From Aliidiomarina indica (GTDB lineage: Bacteria > Pseudomonadota > Gammaproteobacteria > Enterobacterales > Alteromonadaceae), in NCBI RefSeq assembly GCF_015354615.1, contig NZ_JACAVQ010000007.1, positions 60,513 through 124,512 on the forward strand: a stretch of DNA of 64,000 bases. The letters are read 5' to 3'. Positions within the stretch are counted from its first letter, which is position 1. Every line of letters begins with the position of its first letter. Of this stretch, positions 1 through 9,749 are shown piece by piece. Under the pieces are notes generated by a model. It worked only from the letters and a program-made list of their open reading frames with translations, had not been told where the DNA came from and made no database searches. A program made the translations under genes and the position numbers.

Positions 1-60
1 CTCGTTGTATTGTTACCAATTATTGGCTTTATCATTTGGTTGATCGCGGGACCAAAATGA
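1..60 (+). CDS. 3' end of a small membrane protein, PLDc_N-like (partial)
   Basis: The first 60 bases are an open frame of 19 sense codons ending in TGA. It reads LVVLLPIIGFIIWLIAGPK, a hydrophobic helix ending in a short WLIAGPK tail. This ending is typical of small two-helix inner-membrane proteins of the PLDc_N (phospholipase D nuclease N-terminal) family. The start lies outside the window, so length and neighbours are unknown. A strong hairpin follows 18 bases later. The family assignment rests on memory of the C-terminal pattern only. Confidence 0.5.
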   Translation, partial: LVVLLPIIGFIIWLIAGPK

Positions 61-78
61 CCGCGAAGGTTAGATGCA

Positions 79-105
79 AAAACGGCCATCTCTGATGGCC
101 GTTTT
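79..105. terminator. Bidirectional intrinsic terminator
   Basis: Perfect 12-bp inverted repeat (AAAACGGCCATC, TCT loop, GATGGCCGTTTT) with A-rich and T-rich flanks. It lies between the convergent membrane-protein gene and putA and can serve both. Confidence 0.8.
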
Positions 106-125
106 GCTATTCAACAACGCTCGGT

Positions 126-3100
126 TTAATCACCAAGGGAGAGCAAGGTTGCATTCCCGCCCACTGCAGTGATGTTGTCGCTGAAGGTTTTTTCAGTCAT
201 AAACGCATACAAGTAGTGAGGACCACCGGCTTTTGGACCAGTACCGGACAACCCACGCCCACCGAATGGCTGTACACCAACAACGGCACCAACCTGATTG
301 CGGTTAATATATACATTGCCCACATTAATGCGCTTGGCAACATCGTAGGCAAAGGTTTCGTTACGGCTATGAATACCAAAGGTTAAGCCGAAGCCAGTAT
401 TGTTAATATCGTCGATGACTTGATCCAATTGATCGCGTTTAAAGCGAATCACATGCAAGATCGGACCAAAGTTTTCCCGATGCAACTGGCTAATACTATC
501 GATTTCAATCGCCGTTGGCGTCACGAAGGTACCGCCTTGGGTGTAATCCGGCATAGGCGCTTCAGCGATGAGCTTTGCGACATGTTGAATATCGATAATA
601 TGTTGTTCCAAGTTGGTTTTCGCAATGCCGTCAATGACAGGGCCAACATCTGTTTTGTGTTCAATAGGATCCCCTACCAAGAGTTCCTGCATTGCGCCTT
701 TGAGAAGGTCGATAATGCGGTCGGCAACGTCGTCTTGAACGTAAAGTACACGCAGTGCAGAACACCGCTGGCCGGCACTTTTGAAGGCACTGCCAACAAT
801 GTCGGTAACCGCCTGTTCTGGCAATGCTGTTGAATCAATCAACATTGCATTTTGTCCACCGGTTTCCGCAATCAAGGGAACCAGAGCGCCGGTACGTGCG
901 GCTAATGCACGATTAATTGCTTGTGCGGTATTGGTGGAGCCGGTAAAGCAGACGCCTGCAATATTTTCTTGGCTCACTAAGAACGCACCCACTTCGGCAC
1001 CTTTGCCCGGTAGGAATTGCAGTACATCGCCAGGAATTCCAGCCTCAAGCGCCAATTGAACGGCACGATAAGCGACTAACCCGGTTTGCTCAGCCGGTTT
1101 GGCGATTACGCAGTTACCCGTGGCTAATGCCGCGCTTACTTGACCTAAGAAGATGGCGAGTGGAAAGTTCCACGGGCTAATGCAAATAAAGGTGCCGCGG
1201 CCTTGCACGAAGAGTTCGTTGGTTTCTCCGGTTGGGCCAGGCAACTTGTCACCTTTGCCCATAAGCGTGCGCGCTTGGCTTGCATAATAGCGACAAAAAT
1301 CGACCGCTTCACGGACTTCATCGATGCCATCTTGCAGGGTCTTGCCCGCTTCAAGGGTACATAAAGCGATAAGTTCATGCAGATGCTCTTCGAGCAAATC
1401 GGCGAGCTTTTCGAGGGCTTCTGCGCGTACATTAACGTCGGTATTGGTCCAACGCGGATACGCTTTATTGGCTAACTCAAGCGCCTTTTCTGCCAGTTCG
1501 GCATCGGCCCAGCCAATGGTTCCAATTTGAAGCGTGCTTTGTTGTGGTGACGTGACCCCGACGCGCTGGCCAGTTTCTACGAGTTTGCCATTAACGACCG
1601 GGCCACCTTGCCACTGATTGTTTTGGAAGCTGCGAACCTTCTCAAAGAAAGGCGCGCCTTGAGATTCGATATTCATATTTAACCCCAGTGAATTCTTGCG
1701 TTGCCCGAAAATCTGTGACGGGAGTGGAATTTTGTCATTGGCCAAAGAAGGCTTTTTCCGCAAATTAACAAGCGGATGCTCGACTAAGTCTTCAATAGGT
1801 ACTTTCGGGTCGAGTAATTTATGCACAAACGAGCTGTTTGCCCCATTTTCCAGCAAACGCCGCACCAAATAGGGCAGTAACTCTTTGTGGGCCCCCACAG
1901 GGGCATAAATACGTACTGTTTTGCCCGGGTTTTTAGCCAAGAACGCATCGTAGAGATCTTTACCCATGCCGTGCAGGCGTTGGAACTCATATTTACGGTC
2001 ACCGGCTAGATGCTGAACGGTGACAATGGTCTGGGCATTGTGTGTGGCAAATTGTGGATAAATATTCCCACGAGTGGCATCCGTCAATAGATAACGAGCA
2101 CACGCCATGTACGACACGTCAGTACTTGCTTTGCGGGTAAATACTGGATATCCAGGCAGGCCAAGTTGCTGGCAGTGCTTAATTTCCGTATCCCAATACG
2201 CGCCTTTTACTAAGCGCACAGGAATCTCGTCGCCGCACTCTTGCGCAAGGGTATTAATCCACATCAGCACCGGAAGCGCGCGCTTGGAGTAGGCCTGAAC
2301 GACCAAGCCAAAATAAGGCCAGTCTTTACATACGCCGCTGCGATACACTTTCTCAAATAAATCGAGCGACAGTTCTAAGCGGTCCATTTCTTCGGCATCA
2401 ATACTCACCCCAACGTTGGCGTCTTTTGCCAGCTTAATTAAATCGGTAAGGGTGGATGCTAGCTCAGTGAGCACGCGCTCTTTGTTGGCAAGCTCGTAAC
2501 GCGGATGTAGAGCCGAAAGCTTTATCGAAATCGTGGGCCGAGGTACGTCGGGATTATTAAACTCTTCTGCCGCGACACGTTGGATGGAATTCACGTACGC
2601 TTGTTTATAGCGTGCAGCGTCCTTACTAGTAAGCGCGGCTTCGCCCAGCATATCGTAACTATGGGTATACCCAATTTCACGATTCTTGCGGCTATTTTTT
2701 AAGGCTTCTTCAATTGTACGGCCTAAAACAAACTGTTTTCCCATCAGCTTCATTGCTTGATAGGTTGCAGTGCGCACAACCGGCTCACCTAAGCGTTTTA
2801 TTAAACGACGAAAACGATTCACTGGTTCGTCTTTCTTCCGCCCGTGAGGATTAACCACCTTAGTGGCAAGGTTCAGCCCCCAGGTTCCGGTATTGACCAG
2901 AATGGACTCGCTCTTCTTCATGTAGTCATTCCAGGCACCTTTGCCTAGCTTGTCTTGAATCAGGGCGTCTGCGGTAAAACTATCTGGAATACGCAACAAC
3001 GCTTCCGCCAGACACATAAGAATAATGCCTTCTTCGGTGTCTAAGCTATATTGCTGTAAAAATGCATCGACGCCGTCACCGCCTTGGGTTTCTTCGCGTA

Positions 3101-3290
3101 CATCATGCACCAGATCGTGTGCTGCCTGAGTGAGCGATTGCACGGTCTGATCATCGTCCTGGACCAGCGCGATTAGCTCTTCCAAGTATGCATTTTCATC
3201 CACCGAGTAATTGTCGGTGATCGCCTGTCTCAGCGCTTTTAGCTGCTGAGGTTGGTTGTGTTGAGACAACACTTGACTGGCTTTAAACAT
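126..3290 (-). CDS. putA: Bifunctional proline dehydrogenase / L-glutamate-gamma-semialdehyde dehydrogenase
   Basis: PutA oxidises proline to glutamate in two steps: an FAD-dependent proline dehydrogenase barrel, then an NAD-dependent aldehyde dehydrogenase. The chosen ATG at 3290 has a strong AGGAGA site just upstream, giving 1054 residues; an in-frame upstream extension lacks such a site. The PRODH part carries RLVKGAYWDTEIK and QFATHNAQT. The P5CDH part has the general base Glu809 (IAETGGQNA) and the nucleophile Cys843 (SAGQRCSA). The protein lacks the N-terminal ribbon-helix-helix domain of E. coli PutA and the C-terminal domain seen in long forms, but keeps the extreme C-terminal AVGGNATLL flap. 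It should therefore be an enzyme without repressor function. Monocistronic, convergent with the gene at the window start. Confidence 0.97.
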   Translation of the reverse strand: MFKASQVLSQHNQPQQLKALRQAITDNYSVDENAYLEELIALVQDDDQTVQSLTQAAHDLVHDVREETQGGDGVDAFLQQYSLDTEEGIILMCLAEALLRIPDSFTADALIQDKLGKGAWNDYMKKSESILVNTGTWGLNLATKVVNPHGRKKDEPVNRFRRLIKRLGEPVVRTATYQAMKLMGKQFVLGRTIEEALKNSRKNREIGYTHSYDMLGEAALTSKDAARYKQAYVNSIQRVAAEEFNNPDVPRPTISIKLSALHPRYELANKERVLTELASTLTDLIKLAKDANVGVSIDAEEMDRLELSLDLFEKVYRSGVCKDWPYFGLVVQAYSKRALPVLMWINTLAQECGDEIPVRLVKGAYWDTEIKHCQQLGLPGYPVFTRKASTDVSYMACARYLLTDATRGNIYPQFATHNAQTIVTVQHLAGDRKYEFQRLHGMGKDLYDAFLAKNPGKTVRIYAPVGAHKELLPYLVRRLLENGANSSFVHKLLDPKVPIEDLVEHPLVNLRKKPSLANDKIPLPSQIFGQRKNSLGLNMNIESQGAPFFEKVRSFQNNQWQGGPVVNGKLVETGQRVGVTSPQQSTLQIGTIGWADAELAEKALELANKAYPRWTNTDVNVRAEALEKLADLLEEHLHELIALCTLEAGKTLQDGIDEVREAVDFCRYYASQARTLMGKGDKLPGPTGETNELFVQGRGTFICISPWNFPLAIFLGQVSAALATGNCVIAKPAEQTGLVAYRAVQLALEAGIPGDVLQFLPGKGAEVGAFLVSQENIAGVCFTGSTNTAQAINRALAARTGALVPLIAETGGQNAMLIDSTALPEQAVTDIVGSAFKSAGQRCSALRVLYVQDDVADRIIDLLKGAMQELLVGDPIEHKTDVGPVIDGIAKTNLEQHIIDIQHVAKLIAEAPMPDYTQGGTFVTPTAIEIDSISQLHRENFGPILHVIRFKRDQLDQVIDDINNTGFGLTFGIHSRNETFAYDVAKRINVGNVYINRNQVGAVVGVQPFGGRGLSGTGPKAGGPHYLYAFMTEKTFSDNITAVGGNATLLSLGD

Positions 3291-3526
3291 TACGTCTCCT
3301 GTAAGCAAAAACCGATAGAAATCGGTACCACAGATCCGCACGGGAACATGGTCGCCATTGTATGGTTATTTTGCGCTGGGTAAAGCTTTGTCGATAGGAT
3401 TTTTTGACTTGCCCGATGAGTTCCGTGAATCTTGCGATAACGAACGGTTTATCCGAGGTTGACCCTGATTGGGTTACAGCCGCAGAATAGGGCACAATGG
3501 AATCAATTAAGCAAAGGGGCGCTATC

Positions 3527-4156
3527 GTGACTAGAGACCAAGAAGTTGAACTTAAGTTTTTGATTGATAGTAAAGAAATACAAGCCCTCCAAGAGTATTT
3601 AGACGTGCGAGCGAAACGTCTGGAGCCTCTTCATCTGCAAAATATTTATTTTGATACACCCGATGAAATACTCAGTGAAGAGCGAATTGGATTACGCATT
3701 CGACGCTGGAATGACCAGTGTGAACAAACCATTAAATTGGCGGGTATCCAACAAGGCGCCATGAGTCAACGACCAGAGTATAACCAACCATGCGATTCTG
3801 ATCGACCCGACCTAACCAAGTTCCCCGCAGAGATCTTTGATGAACATCTGGATCCAAAGGCGCTCACTGAACGCCTTGAGCCGATGTTTCACGTTAACTT
3901 TTTGCGTCACCGCTGGCTGTGTGAGTCAGAAGGAACCGCGATCGAGGTGGCTCTTGATAAAGGCCATATTCTCTCCGGTGACTTGCAGGAAGAAATATTA
4001 GAATTAGAACTTGAGTTAGTTTCCGGCGATGTGAGTGAAATCGAGCGTATGGTGTCTGATTTAGAACAGTCGGTGGTACTTTCGCCAGGAACTCACAGCA
4101 AAGCCCAGCGCGGGTTTGCATTGCGAGCTAAAGCGCAGCGTGGTCGCGGATGTTAA
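3527..4156 (+). CDS. ygiF: CYTH-domain inorganic triphosphatase, YgiF-like, without CHAD domain
   Basis: CYTH proteins fold as a tunnel barrel and hydrolyse triphosphate; the E. coli homologue YgiF is an inorganic triphosphatase. The chain opens with the signature EVELKF, followed by basic and acidic strand motifs (GLRIRRW, IEVALDKG, ILELELEL) ending near residue 205. I chose the GTG at 3527 because AAAGGGG lies 7 bases upstream and family members start just before ExExK; an ATG at 3497 is possible. E. coli YgiF is about twice as long because of a C-terminal CHAD helical domain; this protein is 209 residues and stops after CYTH. It overlaps glnE by 7 bases, the same gene pair as in E. coli. 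Confidence 0.88.
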   Translation: MTRDQEVELKFLIDSKEIQALQEYLDVRAKRLEPLHLQNIYFDTPDEILSEERIGLRIRRWNDQCEQTIKLAGIQQGAMSQRPEYNQPCDSDRPDLTKFPAEIFDEHLDPKALTERLEPMFHVNFLRHRWLCESEGTAIEVALDKGHILSGDLQEEILELELELVSGDVSEIERMVSDLEQSVVLSPGTHSKAQRGFALRAKAQRGRGC

Positions 4157-7032
4157 GCTTACCCCAGCTAAACCTAGAGCCCATAGATTTTGCGCTACCT
4201 AAGGCGTTGGCGAAAGAGCAAAGCGCAACATGGGATCGCATGGAAGATATTGTTGCGGGTGCCAGCTTGGACGCTTCTAAGGTAGAGCAGATACACTGGT
4301 TAAGCGTGGTCAGTCCGTTTTTCGTGCGGACAGTGGAGCGTTACTCTGAAGCCGTATTCACTCGCCTATTTAGTCCTTTACCTGCATCTGTAGAGCAGTT
4401 GCAAGAGACCCTTGCCAAAGGTACGGGTGAGCGTGACTTGCTGGCAGCGATTCGACGTTTTCGCCATATCGAAATGGCCCGGATCGCAGGCCGCGATCTT
4501 TTGGGTTGGATGCCCCTAGAGCGCGTGTTACAAGAAACTAGCGCCATTGCCGATATGCTGATTGAACAGGCTTTAGATCTGTCCAAGGAGCTGTTGGCAG
4601 ATCGGTATGGGCGTGCCTTAAAAGACGAGGCTGAAGTTCCCTTGATTGCACTGGCTATGGGCAAGCTTGGCGGTGAAGAACTTAACTTTTCTTCCGACAT
4701 TGATTTGATTTTTTGCTTTCCAGAACGAGGTGAAACCACCGGAGGCAGACAAAACGTAGATTTTGAGCTCTATTTTGGCAAGCTGGCGCAGCAGTTTATG
4801 CGCTTATTAGGCGAGAACACTGCCGAGGGTCAGCCATTTCGAATTGATTTGCGGTTACGCCCATTTGGCCAATCAGGACCGATTGTATCGAGTCTCGCTG
4901 CCCTGATGGACTATTATCACGAACAAGGCCGAATGTGGGAACGCTATGCCATGGTAAAGGCGCGGGTATTAGGCGCTGATGAGGCATTGCAGGCAGAAGT
5001 GCAGGACGTGTTGCGGCCTTTTGTTTATCGTCGCTATCTTGATTACAGCGCCATTGATGCCTTGCGCAAAATGAAATTGATGATCAATCAAGAGGCGCGC
5101 CGTAAAGGCGTATCTCAGAATATTAAATTGGGTTTGGGGGGCATTCGCGAAGTTGAGTTTATTGCCCAAGTATTCCAACTCATCCGCGGCGGACGCGAAC
5201 CGGAATTACAAACGCGCTCGTTAGTATCGGCACTCAGCATTTGTGAGCAGCATCGGTTACTCGACGCTCATGCAGTAGATGAATTGCTTCATGGTTATGC
5301 GTACTTGCGCAAGGTTGAACACGTTCTGCAAGAAATTGATGATCAGCAAACCCAAACCTTACCTGAAGATAAACTAAATCGAGCGCGTGTCCTACTGGCC
5401 ACAGGCTTTGCGGCAACCGATGCCGGTTGGCAAGAATTTCATGACCAATTGCATGGCGTCATGCAAAGCATTCATCGGCATTTCCTTGATGCAATTGGTG
5501 GTGAAGCCGATATGTTGAGCGCGGAAGATAGCGAATACTCGGTGTTATGGCAGGACCTACTTGAAGATGACACGGCCCTTGATGTACTCACAGAAGGCGG
5601 CGCAAAAGATGCCGAGGCTTGTTGGCAGCACATCCAGGAATTTCGTCAGTTAACCAAGAAGCGCCCCTCAGGGCCCCGTGGCCGTGAACTTCTCGCTCAA
5701 CTGGTTCCAGTGACCATAGAAAACGCCTTGGCGCAGAAAGATCCGGCCCTCGTGCTTAAACGGGTTTTTGAAGTTCTAGCGCAAATTATGTCGCGCTCCA
5801 CCTATTTAGAACTTTTGGCGGAGAATGAAGAAGCCAGAACTCAGTTAATCTTTTTATGTGGCTCCAGCCCTTGGATTGCCCATCTACTGGCCAAGTTTCC
5901 TTGGCTGCTTGATGAGCTCATTGATCCTGTGCAGCTCTATCATTTGCCGAACGTGTCGAGTTATCGCAATCAAGTATCCGAATATATGATGCGACTTCCG
6001 CAAAATGATGTAGAAGCGCAAATGGATACGCTGCGACACGTAAAGCAAATATTTCAATTAAAGGTGGCGGCTGCCGATTTGAACGATGGCGTTCATCTTA
6101 TGCGGGTAAGTGATCATCTCACGTATTTGGCCGAGGCCATTATTGAGCAAGTTGTATTGATGGCTTGGCGGCAACTTGCCGAGAAACATGGAACGCCTCC
6201 GGGTCGCGATGAGAGCGATACGGGCTTTGCTGTTATCGCTTATGGCAAACTTGGCGGATATGAACTCGGTTACGGCTCAGATCTGGATTTAGTATTTGTT
6301 TGTGACGATGACATTAGCGGACAAACGGATGGAGAGCGCCCGATTGATGTGCAGCAGTTCTATTTAAGGCTCGCCCAGCGAATCCTGCATTTATGCACCA
6401 CACGCACTATGGGTGGTGTGTTATATGAGGTGGACTTGAGGCTGCGTCCCTCTGGGCAATCAGGACTTTTAGTGGTGCGCATGGGCACCTATAAAGAGTA
6501 TCTTCTCACGGACGCATGGACCTGGGAACTGCAAGCGCTGGTGCGGGCTCGATATGTGTTTGGTGCGGTGACCTTGCTGGAAAAATTCAATGCAATTCGA
6601 CGGAATGTGTTGCGGCTTAAACGAGATAGTGAAAGTTTGCAGGAAGATGTGTTGAATATGCGTTGGAAGATGCGTGAGCATTTATGGCAGCGTAAAACCG
6701 ATTTAAGTGATGTAAAGCAAATGCCCGGAGGCATGGCTGACATCGAATTTATCACACAATATTTGGTGTTGCGCTGGAGTAATGAATTTCCTGATTTGTG
6801 CGTGTGGACCGACAATATACGCATACTTGAGAATGCGAGCGCTCATAAACTATTACCCGCGAAGCAAGCGAATCAGCTAATTTCTGCCTATCAAGCCTTT
6901 CGTTTTGAAGCTCATCGTTTAGCCCTTGCCGAGCAGGGCAGTTTGAGTGAGCGCACCTTTACTGAGCATACGCAACATGTCAGTGAAGCCTGGCATGACT
7001 TGTTCAATGAATGGCCGCAAACAGAAGATTAA
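4150..7032 (+). CDS. glnE: Bifunctional glutamine synthetase adenylyltransferase / adenylyl-removing enzyme
   Basis: GlnE adjusts glutamine synthetase activity by adding AMP to, or phosphorolytically removing it from, a tyrosine of each subunit, under PII control. At 960 residues it matches E. coli length. Two nucleotidyltransferase domains are visible: GKLGGEELNFSSDIDLIF at about 171-188 (deadenylylase half) and GKLGGYELGYGSDLDLVF at about 699-716 (adenylylase half), each with the DxD metal pair. The start codon sits inside the end of the upstream CYTH gene, so the two are translationally coupled. Its TAA stop shares the tetranucleotide TTAA with the stop of the convergent lpxL. Confidence 0.98.
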   Translation: MLSLPQLNLEPIDFALPKALAKEQSATWDRMEDIVAGASLDASKVEQIHWLSVVSPFFVRTVERYSEAVFTRLFSPLPASVEQLQETLAKGTGERDLLAAIRRFRHIEMARIAGRDLLGWMPLERVLQETSAIADMLIEQALDLSKELLADRYGRALKDEAEVPLIALAMGKLGGEELNFSSDIDLIFCFPERGETTGGRQNVDFELYFGKLAQQFMRLLGENTAEGQPFRIDLRLRPFGQSGPIVSSLAALMDYYHEQGRMWERYAMVKARVLGADEALQAEVQDVLRPFVYRRYLDYSAIDALRKMKLMINQEARRKGVSQNIKLGLGGIREVEFIAQVFQLIRGGREPELQTRSLVSALSICEQHRLLDAHAVDELLHGYAYLRKVEHVLQEIDDQQTQTLPEDKLNRARVLLATGFAATDAGWQEFHDQLHGVMQSIHRHFLDAIGGEADMLSAEDSEYSVLWQDLLEDDTALDVLTEGGAKDAEACWQHIQEFRQLTKKRPSGPRGRELLAQLVPVTIENALAQKDPALVLKRVFEVLAQIMSRSTYLELLAENEEARTQLIFLCGSSPWIAHLLAKFPWLLDELIDPVQLYHLPNVSSYRNQVSEYMMRLPQNDVEAQMDTLRHVKQIFQLKVAAADLNDGVHLMRVSDHLTYLAEAIIEQVVLMAWRQLAEKHGTPPGRDESDTGFAVIAYGKLGGYELGYGSDLDLVFVCDDDISGQTDGERPIDVQQFYLRLAQRILHLCTTRTMGGVLYEVDLRLRPSGQSGLLVVRMGTYKEYLLTDAWTWELQALVRARYVFGAVTLLEKFNAIRRNVLRLKRDSESLQEDVLNMRWKMREHLWQRKTDLSDVKQMPGGMADIEFITQYLVLRWSNEFPDLCVWTDNIRILENASAHKLLPAKQANQLISAYQAFRFEAHRLALAEQGSLSERTFTEHTQHVSEAWHDLFNEWPQTED

Positions 7033-8003
7033 CTATTTTTGCGCCGTTGGTGCTTCGGGTAATAACTATCTAAATCGTCGCTTGGACGGGTTTTAAAGCG
7101 ACGATGTACCCACATATACATGGCGGGCATGGCGCGAATCGCACGCTCCACTTCCAGATTCACGTGCTCCGCATCCTTGGTTTCATTGCCACTAGGTATC
7201 GGATGTTTCGGTGGATACACTTTCAATCGGTAGCCTTGATTGCCCGGAAGGCGTTCACATGTACTGATTAAGGTTTCGCAGTTTGCGCCTGCGGCAAATA
7301 TGGTGGTACCGGTTGTTGTGCAAGCGTCTGGCACATGGAACAAAGGCACATAGACGGCGCGATTGCGGCCGTAATCCTGATCTGGCAGATAGCCCGCCAC
7401 TTCGCCTTGATCTAAAGACGCAAGCATACTGCGCACGTCTTTGCGTTGAATCATAAATTTATTGCTGCGACTGCGACCGCGTGTTTGTAGATACTCCATG
7501 AGATCATTATTGTGCGGCCGATATAAGCCCACGGAAGGCTTCATTAGACCAAAGACACGGGCATGAACTTCAAGGCACAAGAAATGAAAAAGTAATAAGA
7601 AGACACCTTTTCCAGCAGCTTCAGCATGCTCTATGTGCTCCCAGCCCTCAACTTGCAACTTGCGGCGCATCCGCCAATCCGGCCACCACCACGCCATTCC
7701 CGTTTCGAACAGGGCCACCCCATTGTTGGCAAAGTTTTCTCTTAACAGTGCCTCACGTTCGGATTCAGACATTTCAGGGAAGCATAATTCAAGGTTACGA
7801 CGGGCCACGGCCACACGCTTTGGCATGATTTTATAGAGCAGCCAACCTAATCCTTTACCTAAGGCAATTTGTAACCGAAAGGGTAACCAAGAAAGGAGAT
7901 AGAGGAAGCCAACCATAACCCAAGTTGGCCAAAACTTCGGATGCAAAAAATAAATGCGAAAGCGCGGTAACTCTACGGATTTAATAGATGACTGGTTGGC
8001 CAC
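7029..8003 (-). CDS. lpxL: Lauroyl-Kdo2-lipid IVA acyltransferase
   Basis: LpxL transfers a lauroyl (or similar) chain from acyl-ACP to Kdo2-lipid IVA at the inner membrane, making the secondary acyl chain of lipid A. The 324-residue protein has one N-terminal membrane helix (about 26-45), the catalytic HX4E pair His140/Glu145 (FHFLCLE), and family blocks RRNLELCFPEMSE, GLYRPHNN and YMWVHRRFKTRP. The start is GTG at 8003 with AAGGAT 8 bases upstream. LpxP or LpxM paralogues are possible, but the sequence follows E. coli LpxL most closely. It overlaps the end of the convergent glnE by 4 bases. Confidence 0.93.
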   Translation of the reverse strand: MANQSSIKSVELPRFRIYFLHPKFWPTWVMVGFLYLLSWLPFRLQIALGKGLGWLLYKIMPKRVAVARRNLELCFPEMSESEREALLRENFANNGVALFETGMAWWWPDWRMRRKLQVEGWEHIEHAEAAGKGVFLLLFHFLCLEVHARVFGLMKPSVGLYRPHNNDLMEYLQTRGRSRSNKFMIQRKDVRSMLASLDQGEVAGYLPDQDYGRNRAVYVPLFHVPDACTTTGTTIFAAGANCETLISTCERLPGNQGYRLKVYPPKHPIPSGNETKDAEHVNLEVERAIRAMPAMYMWVHRRFKTRPSDDLDSYYPKHQRRKNS

Positions 8004-8061
8004 GTGAGCAGATCCTTCATATTATTCTTTGCGCATTGTAACGAAGTCATGACAAAAGAAA

Positions 8062-8090
8062 AACAAAGCCGACCTGAGGTCGGCTTTGTT
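8062..8090 (-). terminator. Intrinsic terminator of tolC
   Basis: Thirteen-bp stem (ACAAAGCCGACC and its complement, TGA loop). Read on the minus strand it is followed by GTTTTTCTTTT, which fits the 3' end of tolC 20 bases upstream. Confidence 0.85.
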
Positions 8091-8109
8091 AGCGAGTAGC
8101 GCGTAGAGG

Positions 8110-9462
8110 TTACTCTGGGGCAGTTAAACCATCGTTAATCGATAGCATGTCTGCTTCCGAAATAATACCAGCCGCTTGATAGAGAGCTAGAATCCGGTTG
8201 ACGTACGTATATCTGGCCTCCGATAAGTTGCGGCGCGCATTAAACAGATTACGTGTACTGTCGAGTACATCAACAATGGTGCGAGTTCCTACTTCAAAAC
8301 CTACCTGCGTTGCATTCAGTGCACTCTCAGCAGAAACAACCGCTTGTTCAAACGCTCGAATACTTGAAATGCTAGCAACTACATCGAAGTAGGCACTGCG
8401 AACTGCGCGTTCGACTGTTCGACGATTCTCTTCAAGAGTTTGGCTCACAGCGACGTAATCATTGCGTGCTTGTTCAGTGCTGGCGATAGTACGACCACCT
8501 GAATAGAGTGGTAATGACATTTCTAAGCCAATATTGCGTGTGTTCAAGCCGCTTAAACTACGCGAGTTGCCCATCGTCGACGTGTCTTGATCGCGATTTT
8601 GATAGCTCGCCGTTAAGTTGACGCGTGGGTAATGCCCGGCGCGTGCTAACTCAATGCGTTGCTCGGCAATTTCTAGACCCGTACGGCTGACCAGCAACTG
8701 CAGGTTACGCTCGTGGGCCAAGCGAATCCAACGGTCGACGCCTTGTGGATCTGGACGCACCGGTTCAAAGCGCTCGGTATTTAAGCGATGAATATCGTAA
8801 TGCTGACGACCCGTGATCTCACGCAAGCCCTCAAGTGAAATTTCGACGGCGTTTTCTGCCTGAATTTCTCGAGCGACGACATTATCGAATTGCGCTTGCG
8901 CTTCATGCACGTCGGTAATCGCGGTGAGGCCTACCGAAAAACGGTGTTTGGTTTGCTCTAGCTGACGCTCAATCGCGCGCTTTTCTGCTTGAACAAATTC
9001 CAAGTTATCTTGCGCTTGCAGAACTGCGAAATAGGCATCAGTAACCCGCAACAACAACTGCTGGCGCGTTAATAGATAATTAACTTCCGCCTGATACGCT
9101 TGCTTTTCAACAATACCGGTACCGCGCCAGGTTGCGAGGTTAAACACAGACTGGCTTAAGCGCACGGTTTGGCTAAATGTTTGCGTACTTGTAGTCGCGG
9201 TGAAAAAGCCATCTTCTTGTGGCTGAATGGTATCTGACCGAGTATCTGAGTAGCCGACATCAAGGCTGATTTGCGGGTACCAGTCGGCACGCGATACATC
9301 AACACCTGATTTGGCCGCATCCCGCTCAGCGGCAGCGCGCAACAAGCGAGGATCGTTTTCTAGTGCCAAACGATAAACGTCAGCAAGGTTTGTCGCATTT
9401 GCCTGGAACGCAGCAAGTCCCAGCCCCATTGTCAGCGCGACAGACAAGATTTTGATCTTCAT
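8110..9462 (-). CDS. tolC: TolC-family outer-membrane efflux channel
   Basis: TolC trimers form the outer-membrane barrel and periplasmic tunnel used by RND/ABC efflux pumps and type I secretion. The 450-residue protein starts with a signal peptide cut after QANA (about residue 23), then shows the two repeated halves of the OEP fold, each beginning with an A-L-NDP or similar helix (LADVYRLALENDPRL near the N-terminus). The location, divergent from nudF-yqiB-parE, is the E. coli tolC locus. The start ATG has AAGGAAAT about 11 bases upstream. A terminator follows directly. Confidence 0.95.
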   Translation of the reverse strand: MKIKILSVALTMGLGLAAFQANATNLADVYRLALENDPRLLRAAAERDAAKSGVDVSRADWYPQISLDVGYSDTRSDTIQPQEDGFFTATTSTQTFSQTVRLSQSVFNLATWRGTGIVEKQAYQAEVNYLLTRQQLLLRVTDAYFAVLQAQDNLEFVQAEKRAIERQLEQTKHRFSVGLTAITDVHEAQAQFDNVVAREIQAENAVEISLEGLREITGRQHYDIHRLNTERFEPVRPDPQGVDRWIRLAHERNLQLLVSRTGLEIAEQRIELARAGHYPRVNLTASYQNRDQDTSTMGNSRSLSGLNTRNIGLEMSLPLYSGGRTIASTEQARNDYVAVSQTLEENRRTVERAVRSAYFDVVASISSIRAFEQAVVSAESALNATQVGFEVGTRTIVDVLDSTRNLFNARRNLSEARYTYVNRILALYQAAGIISEADMLSINDGLTAPE

Positions 9463-9749
9463 GGGTACTTATTTCCTTTTTGCAAAAAGGTACAGCGAAA
9501 ATTTTGCAGCAAAAAACTGGAGCTATTCTAGCCGTTGTTGTGCGCCAAAGTAAGCCCGTAGGTCAAGTAATTACGGCAAAAAGTGTAACAGATTATTGAA
9601 AATAGCCTACGTAAAGGCGCTCACCTGCGTAAATCTTGCGACCTAAACTGTTCGTATACAGCCCAACAGTTGCGTTTTACTTGATTAGAGGCTTATGGTG
9701 CATGAACATTGTGCAGAATGTATGAAATTTACAATGAAAAGGAGTACAG

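Noticed and set aside
3291..3341. N-terminal extension of putA
   Set aside because: The extra 17 codons precede an ATG with a strong ribosome site and do not resemble PutA.
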